DNA of 64,000 nt from Candidatus Krumholzibacteriota bacterium (GCA_024275485.1 JAJRZA010000066.1:82224-146223), one strand, 5' to 3'. Shown: positions 1 to 9,970, counted from the stretch's first letter. A program made the numbers and translations. The notes: generated by a model from the sequence alone, not told the origin.

Positions 1-347
1 AATTGCACCAATTGCCTTCCCCATCGCCACCAGGTAGAAGACAGGGGTTCCAGGGAAGGGGCTGTTCGCAGGCCGAAACCGGAGACAAGAACAACCAAAA
101 GGCTTCCAAGAAAGAAGGCGGTTAATGAAAGTGGGATTGATTGCAGGTCCCGGTATTTCCAGGCAGGACGGGCCGAAAAAAAATTCTGTGCAAAAGCGGC
201 CAGCAGGGCCAAGGCAAGCAAGGCCCAAGCTGGCTGCAGTCCACTACCTGGATCTATCCCGGATAGAAAATGAACCAGGCCCACTCCCACCCAGGGTAAG
301 GTCAAGAGGCTGCCTCCATAGAGCATCTCCGCCGTGGTCATGCGCAT
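1..347 (-). CDS. Partial membrane protein, truncated by window edge
   Basis: Hand translation of the minus strand from ATG at 347 stays open to base 1 (MRMTTAEMLYGGSLLTLPWVGVGLVHFLSGIDPG...AWALLALALLAAFAQNFF...) with hydrophobic segments; starts 4 nt after the stop of the 352..891 gene. Confidence 0.6.
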   Translation of the reverse strand, partial: MRMTTAEMLYGGSLLTLPWVGVGLVHFLSGIDPGSGLQPAWALLALALLAAFAQNFFSARPAWKYRDLQSIPLSLTAFFLGSLLVVLVSGFGLRTAPSLEPLSSTWWRWGRQLVQ

Positions 348-351
348 GGAG

Positions 352-891
352 TCAGGCTCTCTTTCGCAAGATTTGCCGAGCCCGGCGAAGCAAGACCCCG
401 ATCAAAAGCAACAACCCGGCTATAAGAAGAAAGTTGGCTTTGGGCTCGTCTAAAGTCTTTTTTCCCGAACTAGTGTACCGAAATCGCGGACCGTGGATTT
501 CCAGTTCCCCAACTGAAACGACCAACTGTACCACTCCATCGCTCATGACCAGGTTCTCCAGTATGGGATAAACCCCATCGTCAAAAACCAGTGGGCCCTC
601 TTCAAGATTTCCGGAGAAGCCGGCCAGCAGAGGAACACCCAGATCGAGGTCGGGATAAGCCTCCATGGCCAGGGTGCCCGGCACACTGAGGACGCCTCCC
701 TGCCACACCAGGGAAATCCGTCCACTTCCAGGGCCGGGCCGCCATTCAAAGCCAGCGGTGGTATCGCGTGCAGCAGTGATGATCAGAACGCCTGGCTGGT
801 GGAGAGCAAACTGTGAAAATTCGCTGCTCTGGCCCAGAACGTTACCCGGCAGGCCAATCAGAACCAGTGGGATCAAGAATCGCAGTGACAT
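352..891 (-). CDS. Hypothetical protein with signal peptide and C-terminal TM anchor
   Basis: N-term MSLRFLIPLVLIGLPGNVLGQ; C-term ANFLLIAGLLLLIGVLLRRARQ. Confidence 0.6.
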   Translation of the reverse strand: MSLRFLIPLVLIGLPGNVLGQSSEFSQFALHQPGVLIITAARDTTAGFEWRPGPGSGRISLVWQGGVLSVPGTLAMEAYPDLDLGVPLLAGFSGNLEEGPLVFDDGVYPILENLVMSDGVVQLVVSVGELEIHGPRFRYTSSGKKTLDEPKANFLLIAGLLLLIGVLLRRARQILRKRA

Positions 892-1043
892 TCCGGTTCG
901 CCCCTCGGAATCCAGGTCCGGTTTTTCAGGACCGCCTGGTGCCTCTCACCCGCACGGTGACAGTTTGCTGTGAATGGAAAACAAAATAGTGGCAGGGCAA
1001 GGTCCGGGTCCACTCAAAAAAAATCAGAATCCGGATCCGGTTG

Positions 1044-1919
1044 CTACGACAAAGACATTTGCCGAGCCAGTGAACACAATTGAAAACTCCGCTCCTCGGC
1101 TGAAACCGCCATGAAACGGGAATCAACGGCAACCCCGCCGGCAACATATTCCAACAACCGTTGGCTCTTTTCCAGGGCCAAACTCCGGGCCTGATGCGAA
1201 AGCTCGGCCTGGGTCTTGTTCCTGCCATGACCCGGACCACCAAATACCAACAAATGGATTTCCCGGGGTTGGACCACCCGAAGCAGTCTGCCGAATCGTC
1301 CGGTCAAGGCCAAGCTGACGGCTGCAGTTGCCCGAACACACCAAAGCAACGCATCGGTGCCGTCATTGGCCAAACTTGTTGGATGACCCGCCAGAACGCG
1401 TGTTTCAAGAGCCTGGAGTTCCGCTTCGGTCGGCAGGTCCAAATGGCGAATATAGAATGTTCCATCACTCAGCCCGCCGGAGAAATCTTCACTGGGAACT
1501 GAACCGGGAAAAAGTCGCAGGACAGGTCCGGGGGCCACCTTTTGCCTTGCCCAGGGCACCGCCTCGTCGGCCATGGGCAGACGATAGGTGCTCTTCTGCA
1601 AATGGGAAAGAGCAGAAAAACAAACTGGGGAAGGCTCACCCAAGTAAACCTGGCGGGTGGGCACAGCAGCAGCCGTCAGTCCGCGATCCTTGAGTTTGGC
1701 GGATTGATCCAAAAGGTGATGACCAAGGCCGGCCGCAGTGTAGGGAGCGCAGGTATCGCGTCCGGTCCCCACAACCATGATATGGCGCTCCAAGGTCTTG
1801 GATGGCGGAACAACCGTATCGGCTTTGTTGTCGAAAAACAGATGGGCGATGGCAGAAATGTGTTGATTGGGACGGGCTTTCGCTCGAACCCGACGGGATT
1901 CATCCGCACCTTGGGACAT
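1044..1919 (-). CDS. Hypothetical protein downstream of ParA-like gene
   Basis: 291 aa ORF co-directional with and 38 nt downstream of the ParA-like gene; no family recognised. Confidence 0.55.
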   Translation of the reverse strand: MSQGADESRRVRAKARPNQHISAIAHLFFDNKADTVVPPSKTLERHIMVVGTGRDTCAPYTAAGLGHHLLDQSAKLKDRGLTAAAVPTRQVYLGEPSPVCFSALSHLQKSTYRLPMADEAVPWARQKVAPGPVLRLFPGSVPSEDFSGGLSDGTFYIRHLDLPTEAELQALETRVLAGHPTSLANDGTDALLWCVRATAAVSLALTGRFGRLLRVVQPREIHLLVFGGPGHGRNKTQAELSHQARSLALEKSQRLLEYVAGGVAVDSRFMAVSAEERSFQLCSLARQMSLS

Positions 1920-1957
1920 ATGATACCTGTCTCCGATTGCCGGTTCCGAGGCGCTGG

Positions 1958-3031
1958 TCAGGAAACCACCACCAGGCTGTTGGCGCCACCAAATTCATTG
2001 GGAGCGGTTTTAGAATTGTGAGGATCAGGCAGCCAGGATCCGTCCACTATGAAACGGTATTCATAGTTGCCTTCATCCAGGTCCAGGTGACATTCCCAAA
2101 TCCCGTCTTCCCTACATTTCAGGGGCATGCCCTTGGCCGACCAATTGCAGAAAGACCCAGTGATGCGAACTGTCTTGGCCCTGGGGAAATCGGCCTCAAA
2201 GACCACTCCCGCCTGGGTCACCTGGGGGCCGTGCAGCAAGGCCACCCAATGATCCAGGGCTGTCACATTGACTTCAACTTCCTGATCGGTCAGCTCGATG
2301 GCCAGGTTGCGAAAGTCCAGGGATCCCCGGGATTCGGGATCGTATTGAACAACCGGCAAGCCTGCCCCCGCCGCCTCCTTGAAGCGAACCGTATGATGAA
2401 TGATGGTATCGAGGAGCTCTCCATCATAAAGATCGTCCAACTCTTCCATTATCTTTCGCACAAACCTTGGCCGTGTATCAAAATCCGCCATAAGAATGTG
2501 TGGTACGATGTCATGGCCCTTCTTTTCCCTTAATACCGACAATGTTTCCCGCATTTTCCGCACCGCCTGCAGACTGTAGTAACTGGGATCCACAGGAATG
2601 ATGATCTCATTGGAAGCCAGCAGAGCGTTGAAGGTCAGCAAACTGACGCTCGGTGGGCAATCGATCAGTACGTAATCGTAGGGCATGGCACTGCGGCGCA
2701 GGTTATTTCGCAACCGGTATTCTTTTTCGGACTCCCGGGCCAGTGTTTGCTCCACGGCACTCAGTTCTATGCCCGCCGGAACAAGATGCAAATTGGGGTT
2801 GATGTCCAGGAAAGCATCTTCCACAAGAATATCCGTGGTCAGGTACAAATCGTAGGTGCTGAGGCTGAAGTCTCTCTCACGGAACCCATATGCCAAGGTG
2901 GCATGGCCCTGGGGATCATTGTCAATGAGGAGAACTTTTTTATCCAGGCGGGAAAGGGAAGCGGCCAGATTGGTCGCAGAGGTGGTTTTTCCGCAACCAC
3001 CTTTCTGGTTGGCCAATGCAATGACTCTCAT
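1958..3031 (-). CDS. ParA/MinD-family ATPase with C-terminal CBM48/AMPK-type glycogen-binding domain
   Basis: MRVIALANQKGGCGKTTSATNLAASLSRLDKKVLLIDNDPQGHATLAYG (deviant Walker A); C-term VRITGSFCNWSAKGMPLKCREDGIWECHLDLDEGNYEYRFIVDGSWLPDPHN is typical of E-set/CBM48. Start moved to internal Met (3031). Confidence 0.9.
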   Translation of the reverse strand: MRVIALANQKGGCGKTTSATNLAASLSRLDKKVLLIDNDPQGHATLAYGFRERDFSLSTYDLYLTTDILVEDAFLDINPNLHLVPAGIELSAVEQTLARESEKEYRLRNNLRRSAMPYDYVLIDCPPSVSLLTFNALLASNEIIIPVDPSYYSLQAVRKMRETLSVLREKKGHDIVPHILMADFDTRPRFVRKIMEELDDLYDGELLDTIIHHTVRFKEAAGAGLPVVQYDPESRGSLDFRNLAIELTDQEVEVNVTALDHWVALLHGPQVTQAGVVFEADFPRAKTVRITGSFCNWSAKGMPLKCREDGIWECHLDLDEGNYEYRFIVDGSWLPDPHNSKTAPNEFGGANSLVVVS

Positions 3032-3215
3032 CTCGACTCCTTTCGACCAAAAGTCTTTTGTGCAACCCGTTTCCGAAGTATTCAAAACATCGGACCTTGT
3101 CGCGAATCTATGTCGAAAGGCATAGTTGAACCAGCAGGAACAACTTTCCTGAAGACCGGATCATACCCTTCAAGAAGAGCATGTCAACATTTATTAAGGA
3201 TTACTTTAAGGTTTT

Positions 3216-3647
3216 TCAAACCCAAAAATAGAAGGCGGAACCAAAGGCGATGCCTCCGAAAACTTCAGCCCAGGTGTGACCAACCAATTCCCGAAGACGG
3301 CCCCCATCAAACTTTTCCCCATGCAGGGCACTGTCCATCAGTTCATTCAGGAGTTGAGCCTGTTGTCCTATTTCCTGCCGCAGACCGGTGGCTTCCATGA
3401 TGACAAACAAACCGAAAACAAGCACCAGGCTGAACAGGGAAGAATCAAATCCTTCCAATTGCCCAATTTTCAGGGTCAATGTGGCCACCGTAGCAGAATG
3501 GGAACTGGGCATGCCCCCATTGGAGACCAAAAGGGTGGGCCGCCAGCGGCGTCGCAAAACCAATTCCAGCAAAACCTTGAAAGCCTGGGCCGAAAGACCA
3601 CTCAAAAGGGCATAGACCCCCGGATTCATCATGATATCTCTCTTCAC
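3216..3647 (-). CDS. Divergent PAP2 family (DUF212, YuiD-like) membrane protein
   Basis: LVSNGGMPSSHSATVATLTLKIG motif, multi-TM, HTWAEVFGGIAFG C-term. Confidence 0.85.
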   Translation of the reverse strand: MKRDIMMNPGVYALLSGLSAQAFKVLLELVLRRRWRPTLLVSNGGMPSSHSATVATLTLKIGQLEGFDSSLFSLVLVFGLFVIMEATGLRQEIGQQAQLLNELMDSALHGEKFDGGRLRELVGHTWAEVFGGIAFGSAFYFWV

Positions 3648-3828
3648 AACATTCAGTGATTTGATTCCCGTAGCGGTACCTTAACAAGATTCCTGGTTTC
3701 GTCAAACCTGTAACTTGTGGAATGGCCCACCACATACCATTTTATGGGCGTGCTTTTCGAATTGAGGAAACGCCGAACCTATCGGCGTGTCCTGTTGTTG
3801 TGTTTGCCTCCCACCAAGGGGATTACCC

Positions 3829-5637
3829 ATGTTCAAGATGCTTCGTTCACAGGCAAAGATCTTCTATTGGATCATTGCTGTCAGTTTTATTCTTTTTGGT
3901 GTTGTCTTCTCCTATGGTGGAGCCACCAGCGGCTGCCAGAAGAAAGGTCCCAATAACCGCAATCAATCCGGCCTGGTGGGCAAAATCAATGGCACGCCCT
4001 TGTCCGGGGCGCAGTTTGAGCGGACATACAGCCAGATCCTGAACTACTCTCGCGCCCAGAACCAGGGACGTGAAATGAACTCCAACCAGTATGCAAGCGC
4101 CCGTCAGCAGGCCTGGGACCAGATGCTGCGCCAGGCCCTTCTGGTTCAAGCCATCGCCGACCATAAGATTCAGGTCTCGGATACCGAATTGAAGGCCCGC
4201 TTCGAACAAAACCCTCCCCCAGCCCTGTTGACCCCATATCAAGACCAAGAGACCGGTTCCGTCAACATGGAAGCCTACTACGCAGACCTGCAAAACCCCG
4301 ATAACGATTGGTCCGCCGCCGAGGCCTATGTGCGTCAGATCATCCAAACTGAAAAGCTGCAGGCCATCATTGCCAACGATGTTGCCGTCAGTGATGCGGA
4401 TGTGCGCAGCAATTTCCTGGCCCAAAACGGCAAGGCCGTGGCGGAATACATCGGGGTCCTTTATGGGGACCTTGCTTCGGAATACCAACCCACCGACGAA
4501 GAAATCAACACCTGGTACCAGAGCCATGGTGACGACTACCTGCAGAAGGAAAAAGTCGAATGCAAGGTTGTCCGATTTTCCAAGGAAGCCAGCGATGCGG
4601 ATTGGGCCAGTGCCAGGACCGAAATGGACGAGATCAGGGCTGAGATTGAAAACGGCAGCATCAGCTTTGAAGATGCAGCCAGACGTTACAGCGAAGACGG
4701 CAGCGCCTCTCGCGGCGGCGACCTCGGAACCTTCGATCGCACCCGCATGGTCCCTGAATTCACCGAAGCAGCTTTCGGGCTTGCCGTAGGTGATATCAGC
4801 CAACCGGTGAAGACAAAATTTGGTTTCCATCTCATCGAGATCACCGAACAGCACATGGACGAAGAGACCAACGAGCTGTTCCAGGTCACCGCCCGTCACA
4901 TCCTACTCAAGGTTGTGCCCAGCAATGCCACTCTTGCCCTGATCAAAGACAGCGCCCAGGACTTTCTCGACCGTGTTGATGGAAACAACTTCGTCAGCAC
5001 CGCAGAGGCCGAAGCCATGGACCTGATCTCCCCTGCCGCCTTCATTGAAGGCCGCGACATTCCCGGTTTACCCATCTCTCTTTCCGGTGGCTTGTGGACT
5101 TTCAGGGCGGATGCCGGCGACGTCAGCCCGGTTTTTGAAAATCGTGAATTCTTCTATGTGGTTTTGGCAGGCGATCACCTTGCGGCTGGTCCTGCCGACC
5201 TGGATTCCGTCAGGAGCCAAGTCATCCTGGCCTTGCAGAAAGCAAACAACAGGAAGCTGGCTGCCGCCAAACTCGGCCCCGCCGTGGGTGAAATTCAAAT
5301 GGGTCGGACCATGGCCGAAGTGGCTGCCGGCTCCGATTTGAAACATGCCGTCACCGACACCTTCACCTACAACGGCAACGTTGCCGATGTGGGCTTCGGC
5401 ACGGACTTCAACAAGAAAGCCATCGAAGGCGAAGTTGGCCGTTTGATTCCCGAGGTCGAGACCCTACGCGGACTCTTTGCCCTGATTCCCCTGTGGATTG
5501 CTCCTTTCGACGAGGCTGAGTTTGACACCCGCAAAGCAGGAATCCAGGCCTTCCTGCTCAGCCAGGCCCAGAATGAGAAGGTGGAAGAATACTTCCAGAA
5601 ACTCATGGATGAGGCCGACATCGAGGACTACCGTTAG
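3829..5637 (+). CDS. Peptidylprolyl isomerase, PpiD/SurA-like, N-terminal TM anchor
   Basis: MFKMLRSQAKIFYWIIAVSFILFGVVFSYG anchor; SurA_N-like; parvulin segment FEDAARRYSEDGSASRGGDLGTFDRTRMVPEFTEAAFGLAVGDISQPVKTKFGFHLIEI. Confidence 0.9.
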   Translation: MFKMLRSQAKIFYWIIAVSFILFGVVFSYGGATSGCQKKGPNNRNQSGLVGKINGTPLSGAQFERTYSQILNYSRAQNQGREMNSNQYASARQQAWDQMLRQALLVQAIADHKIQVSDTELKARFEQNPPPALLTPYQDQETGSVNMEAYYADLQNPDNDWSAAEAYVRQIIQTEKLQAIIANDVAVSDADVRSNFLAQNGKAVAEYIGVLYGDLASEYQPTDEEINTWYQSHGDDYLQKEKVECKVVRFSKEASDADWASARTEMDEIRAEIENGSISFEDAARRYSEDGSASRGGDLGTFDRTRMVPEFTEAAFGLAVGDISQPVKTKFGFHLIEITEQHMDEETNELFQVTARHILLKVVPSNATLALIKDSAQDFLDRVDGNNFVSTAEAEAMDLISPAAFIEGRDIPGLPISLSGGLWTFRADAGDVSPVFENREFFYVVLAGDHLAAGPADLDSVRSQVILALQKANNRKLAAAKLGPAVGEIQMGRTMAEVAAGSDLKHAVTDTFTYNGNVADVGFGTDFNKKAIEGEVGRLIPEVETLRGLFALIPLWIAPFDEAEFDTRKAGIQAFLLSQAQNEKVEEYFQKLMDEADIEDYR

Positions 5638-5674
5638 ACTCTCCTTGCGGAGGCGCCGAAAGCACAATAGAAAA

Positions 5675-5705
5675 GCCCGGAACCTTGGCGGGTACCGGGC
5701 TTTTT
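5675..5705 (+). terminator. Rho-independent terminator after ppiD-like gene (between convergent genes)
   Basis: GCCCGG-AACCTTGGCGGGTA-CCGGGC-TTTTT. Confidence 0.75.
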
Positions 5706-5717
5706 CCGTGCATGAGA

Positions 5718-6149
5718 TCAATCTTCCCCAAAGGGATTGGGTGGTTTCCTTTTTTTGAAGTCCTCCAATTCCTGATCCATCCGATCGTGTCGTTCCTGTC
5801 GATTTTTTTCATGCTCACCTGATGCAAAGAGGTTGGCCATGCGCTCGGCCTCTTCCTCTTTTTCACGATCGAAAGCCGCCAGATCATCTGATATTTGCGG
5901 CCCCTCCTCCTGGTCCAGATCCTCCATCAGCAAATGGTTTTTGACCTCCGCATGGGTTTTGTAGGCACTTTCGACCATAACCACGATGCCCAGCTCAGCC
6001 AAGGCGTTCAGTTGCAGGCGCACCGCGCTTTCGCTGCGGCCCAACAGATCTGCAATCTCCAAAGGCGATGGAGGCCGTTCCTCCCGGTGGTCCAGCACCC
6101 TGATGGCCGCCACCACCAGATGGGCTTCATTGCGTGTCAGGCTAATCAT
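5718..6149 (-). CDS. Winged-helix DNA-binding protein
   Basis: MISLTRNEAHLVVAAIRVLDHREERPPSPLEIADLLGRSESAVRLQLNALAELGIVVMVES; internal ATG at 6149 overlaps the upstream gene's stop. Confidence 0.65.
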   Translation of the reverse strand: MISLTRNEAHLVVAAIRVLDHREERPPSPLEIADLLGRSESAVRLQLNALAELGIVVMVESAYKTHAEVKNHLLMEDLDQEEGPQISDDLAAFDREKEEEAERMANLFASGEHEKNRQERHDRMDQELEDFKKRKPPNPFGED

Positions 6150-7359
6150 GGTTCCCCTCAATTGTTGCAATCTTCTTTTCCAGACGCTGCACTCTGGACG
6201 ACTCGCCACACAGCTTCGCATGGGCCAAAGCCCGGCCAGGTTTCCTGAGCCGGTGTTCAAACAGAATGGCTGCTTCCCGATGCAGCCAAGGTTCATCCAG
6301 GCCATTGAGCAAAGCCTTGCTAATAACATTTTCCACCGGCAGCCAGGCCTTCTCCCGTTTCAACAGCCGAATGGAATCCTTCACAAAAGCAGCCTGCCGA
6401 AACCCCTGCTCCAACTCAATCGATTGGCAATGAATTGCCTTCAGCATCCATGTTGAAGCCTCTTGCCGCAGACGAGCTTTTTCCGCCACCCTTCCCAAAG
6501 CCCAGGCCTGCAACCAATGATCGGACCAAGTTTGATTATCTCGCAACAGGCGGGCCATGTCCAGCACCCGTGACAGAAGACCCACCATGCCCAGCAGATC
6601 CATGTGATTGTGATGCAAAACCCTGGACATCATTTCGCCGTCGCGATCGCGGATGAAATCAAACCAGGCTTGGGGAATCAGGGCACCATCGATATCATCG
6701 GGGCCCCGTTCCAAGTCCAAAAGCCCCTTTTCCAGGGTCTGTTGCCGACAATCAGAAAAATGACGGCCCCAAAGACGCCGGCCAGGCACCAACAGATCCC
6801 AGCTGACAAGCTCCCCGCAGGGGTCCGGCAGACGGTTCATCAGGGCTCGAGTTCGCAACAGCGGCAAATCAAATGATGCGCCATTGAAGGTCATCACCAC
6901 CTCGAAGCCCTTGGCCAGTTGGTGCAACTCCTCCAGCATATGGGTTTCGTGGGCAAAATCAGGCAGGAAGTATTGGCGCGAAACAAATTTCTCTTCGCTG
7001 ATCCATCCCACTCCCACGAGAAAAGCGATAGTGCCAGTGCCTCCAGCCAAACCGGTGGTTTCCGTATCCATAAAAAGGATGGTTCCGGGTTCAGGGTTGG
7101 CCTCGTGGGCCCTGGTAAAAAAGCCATCAAGGGAAGGAATCCCCCCCATGGTGACGGACAAATCTTTGGTAATATTCCGGACCCAGGCTGGCCAATTCCC
7201 CGGCCCGGCTGGGGCCAGGCCCAAATCGGTGAGACATTTTTCCGGTACTGGTTCGTGGGAGTCCGCCAAACCGGTTTGGCCAGAATTCATTTGATCCGAT
7301 GGGGATTTGTTTTTGCGAGTCAGACGATCCAGGTTGGCCAGTCGTTTGCTCAGATCCAT
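6142..7359 (-). CDS. RNase H-like exonuclease domain protein, YprB/MrfB-like
   Basis: TILFMDTETTGLAGGTGTIAFLVGVGW (exonuclease DxE), VVMTFNGASFDLPLLRTR; directly downstream of an MrfA-like helicase. Confidence 0.85.
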   Translation of the reverse strand: MDLSKRLANLDRLTRKNKSPSDQMNSGQTGLADSHEPVPEKCLTDLGLAPAGPGNWPAWVRNITKDLSVTMGGIPSLDGFFTRAHEANPEPGTILFMDTETTGLAGGTGTIAFLVGVGWISEEKFVSRQYFLPDFAHETHMLEELHQLAKGFEVVMTFNGASFDLPLLRTRALMNRLPDPCGELVSWDLLVPGRRLWGRHFSDCRQQTLEKGLLDLERGPDDIDGALIPQAWFDFIRDRDGEMMSRVLHHNHMDLLGMVGLLSRVLDMARLLRDNQTWSDHWLQAWALGRVAEKARLRQEASTWMLKAIHCQSIELEQGFRQAAFVKDSIRLLKREKAWLPVENVISKALLNGLDEPWLHREAAILFEHRLRKPGRALAHAKLCGESSRVQRLEKKIATIEGNHD

Positions 7360-7360
7360 C

Positions 7361-9691
7361 TCAACCCTCGGCGACGGCAGTGGCCGGCCGCATCAACAGC
7401 CAGGCAGCCGCTTGACGGGCGGTGCCACCGCTTTCAGCAGCGGGCCCCACGCAGGAAGGGCAACCCTTCTCGCAGGGGCAGGCATGAAGATGTTCGCGAG
7501 CCGAGTGACAGATTTCAGCGAACTGCTTGTGAATACGTCGTGCATAGCCTACCCCTCCAGGAAAGGCGTCGTAAATATAGAGGGTAGGCTTGCCGGTAAA
7601 AGGAGACTTCACCATGGCCGTGGAATGCAGATCCGAAGGATCGGCCATGATGAAAACAGGCGCCACCCGACTCAACAAATGTGCCAATCCCTTGAGGCCG
7701 TCGCCCAGATCCAAACCCTCGGCGGACATGATCTCCCCCACGTCTTCGGGAAGCTCCCACCAAAAACTCACCGTGTGCATTTCCATCTCAGGCAAATGCA
7801 CCCGTCCGGAACCAACATTCTCATGGGTCCCAAGTTTGATTTTCTTGTAGACGGTGACTTTGGCAACCAGCCCAACCTCCCCCACGACCAGATCGCCGTA
7901 GGTGAAAGGCACCGTTTCATCGGCAGTGAGAGTTTTCAGTTCGCTCTTGCGCTGGGCATCGGTGTAATATTCCACCTGGACAGGTTGCACATGGGCCTCC
8001 CGCCGTTGCCAGTCCAGGCGATCCACATGATACTGCTGGGCGCCGTGAATATAGACTGCGTCGTCGTGCAGCATTTCCTGGGCGCTGAACAGATCCATTT
8101 CCCCGATGATGAGTCCGCCGCGCACACTTTGGTCGATGATCACCACATTGTCCGGAGCGGCACTGCGCAGACTGACATCTTCGGCGGGATAGGTATCGGC
8201 CATCCAGTGATAACGATCACCACTGTGATGCAGCACTCCCTGCTCGGCCAGGTAGTCGAGTATCTCATCTACCCTCAGCTCTCCGTATCGCTCATCGGTG
8301 GTGAAAGGCAACTCAAAAGCGGCGCATTTAAGATGACTGATAAGGATAATCAGGTTATCAGGATCAAGAGTTGCGTGTTCGGGGCTGCGGCCAAAAAAAT
8401 AATCCGGGTTGTTGATGATGTATTGATCGGCCGGGCTGCTTGAAGCAACCAGGACCACTGCGCTGAGGTTTTGCCGGCGGCCCGCTCGGCCGGCTTGTTG
8501 CCAGGTGCTGGCCACAGTGCCCGCATAGCCAGCCATCACGCAAACGTCCAGCCGGCCAATATCGATGCCCAGCTCCAGGGCGTTGGTCGAGACCACGGTA
8601 CTCACATTGCCGTCTCTCAAACCCTGCTCGATTGCACGCCGTTCACTAGGCAGGTACCCACCGCGATACCCCCGGACCTCACCACTTTTGATGCCGACCC
8701 GACGGCCCGCTTTTTCCAGATAAGTCAACAACAGTTCCACCCTCATGCGGCTCCGGGCAAATATAATTTGCTGAGCCCCGCTGGACATGAATCGTTCGGC
8801 AATGCGTCGGGTCGTCTTGATCACCGACTGCCGAATTCCCAACTCCTGATTGACTACAGGGGGGTTGTAGAAAATGAAGTGTTTTTCACCTCTTGGTGCA
8901 CCGTTGTCCGCCACTTCCTGCATGGACAGCCCCGTCAGGCGCTCGGCCAGTTCACGGGGATTGGCAATAGTCGCCGAGCAGCATATAAACTGCGGATTCG
9001 AACCGTAAAATTCCGCCACCCGACGCAACCGTCGCAAGACATTGGCCACGTGACTGCCAAAAACACCGCGGTACTGGTGAACCTCGTCCAACACCACGTA
9101 TTTCAAATTTTCAAAGAGTTTTACCCACAAAGTATGGTGCGGCAGAATACCCTGGTGCAGCATGTCGGGGTTGGTCACCACAATGTGTCCGCTGCTGCGA
9201 ATGGCCCGTCGGGCGGTTTCGGGAGTATCGCCGTCGAAGGTGAAGGTCTTGATGTCCACCCCGAGGTCGCCAACGATACCGTGAACTTCGTGCATCTGAT
9301 CCTGGCTCAGGGCCTTGGTGGGAAAAAGATACAACGCCCGGGCCTGTGGATCCTCCAGGATGGTGTTCAACACCGGAAGGTTATAACAAAGGGTTTTACC
9401 GCTGGCGGTGGGTGTGGGAACCACAAAAGAATGGCCATTGGCAGCCAGTTTCACCGATTCTGCCTGATGGCTGTACAGCTCTTCAACACCACGTCCCCGC
9501 ATCACCTCCACCAACCGGCTGTCGAGAAAGTCTGGAAAGGGGGCAAAGTGCGCAGGTTCCGGTGGCAAGACTTGCCAACGGGTCACCTGGCGAGTGAATC
9601 GATCATCAGCTTTCAGTTGTTCCAGAAGTTGTGCCAGGTTCAACGGTGCCTCCAGTGGCAGTGGTTGCCAACCCGCAGGACTGTGGCACAT
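7361..9691 (-). CDS. mrfA: DEAD/DEAH-box helicase with C-terminal Cys cluster (DUF1998), YprA/MrfA-like
   Basis: VVPTPTASGKTLCYNLPVLN (Walker A), VVLDEVHQYRG, SATIANPRELAERLTG, QAGRAGRR; C-term HLHACPCEKGCPSCVGP. Confidence 0.9.
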   Translation of the reverse strand: MCHSPAGWQPLPLEAPLNLAQLLEQLKADDRFTRQVTRWQVLPPEPAHFAPFPDFLDSRLVEVMRGRGVEELYSHQAESVKLAANGHSFVVPTPTASGKTLCYNLPVLNTILEDPQARALYLFPTKALSQDQMHEVHGIVGDLGVDIKTFTFDGDTPETARRAIRSSGHIVVTNPDMLHQGILPHHTLWVKLFENLKYVVLDEVHQYRGVFGSHVANVLRRLRRVAEFYGSNPQFICCSATIANPRELAERLTGLSMQEVADNGAPRGEKHFIFYNPPVVNQELGIRQSVIKTTRRIAERFMSSGAQQIIFARSRMRVELLLTYLEKAGRRVGIKSGEVRGYRGGYLPSERRAIEQGLRDGNVSTVVSTNALELGIDIGRLDVCVMAGYAGTVASTWQQAGRAGRRQNLSAVVLVASSSPADQYIINNPDYFFGRSPEHATLDPDNLIILISHLKCAAFELPFTTDERYGELRVDEILDYLAEQGVLHHSGDRYHWMADTYPAEDVSLRSAAPDNVVIIDQSVRGGLIIGEMDLFSAQEMLHDDAVYIHGAQQYHVDRLDWQRREAHVQPVQVEYYTDAQRKSELKTLTADETVPFTYGDLVVGEVGLVAKVTVYKKIKLGTHENVGSGRVHLPEMEMHTVSFWWELPEDVGEIMSAEGLDLGDGLKGLAHLLSRVAPVFIMADPSDLHSTAMVKSPFTGKPTLYIYDAFPGGVGYARRIHKQFAEICHSAREHLHACPCEKGCPSCVGPAAESGGTARQAAAWLLMRPATAVAEG

Positions 9692-9720
9692 GGTGCTCTA
9701 CCAACCCAAGAAACAGGTTG

Positions 9721-9951
9721 TCAGTCGCCTTTGGGATCATCCTTGATCTCACGATTGACTTCGTCCAGTTCGCGTTTGACTTCATCCGAAGCTTCTCGCG
9801 TTGCCGATTTGAATTTCTTGAGTGATTTGCCCACTGCTTCAGCCAGTTCCGGCAACCTTTTGGGGCCGAAAAAGATAAGAACCAGGACCAGAATCACTAC
9901 GATTTCAGGCCAGCCGAGGCCACCGAAAGGCATCGCCACAAAGGGAATCAT
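9721..9951 (-). CDS. tatA: Sec-independent protein translocase TatA/TatE
   Basis: GLGWPEIVVILVLVLIFFGPKRLPELAEAVGKSLKKFKSATREA. Confidence 0.93.
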   Translation of the reverse strand: MIPFVAMPFGGLGWPEIVVILVLVLIFFGPKRLPELAEAVGKSLKKFKSATREASDEVKRELDEVNREIKDDPKGD

Positions 9952-9970
9952 TGAAAGCCTCCTTGGGCTG

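Noticed and set aside
125-571. 148-aa plus-strand ORF at the left edge
   Set aside because: Overlaps two better-supported minus-strand membrane/secreted protein genes
3032-3215. parS-like centromere near the ParA gene
   Set aside because: No TGTTTCACGTGAAACA-like palindrome seen and no parB gene adjacent
3847-4899. 350-aa minus-strand ORF
   Set aside because: Antisense of the PpiD/SurA-like gene
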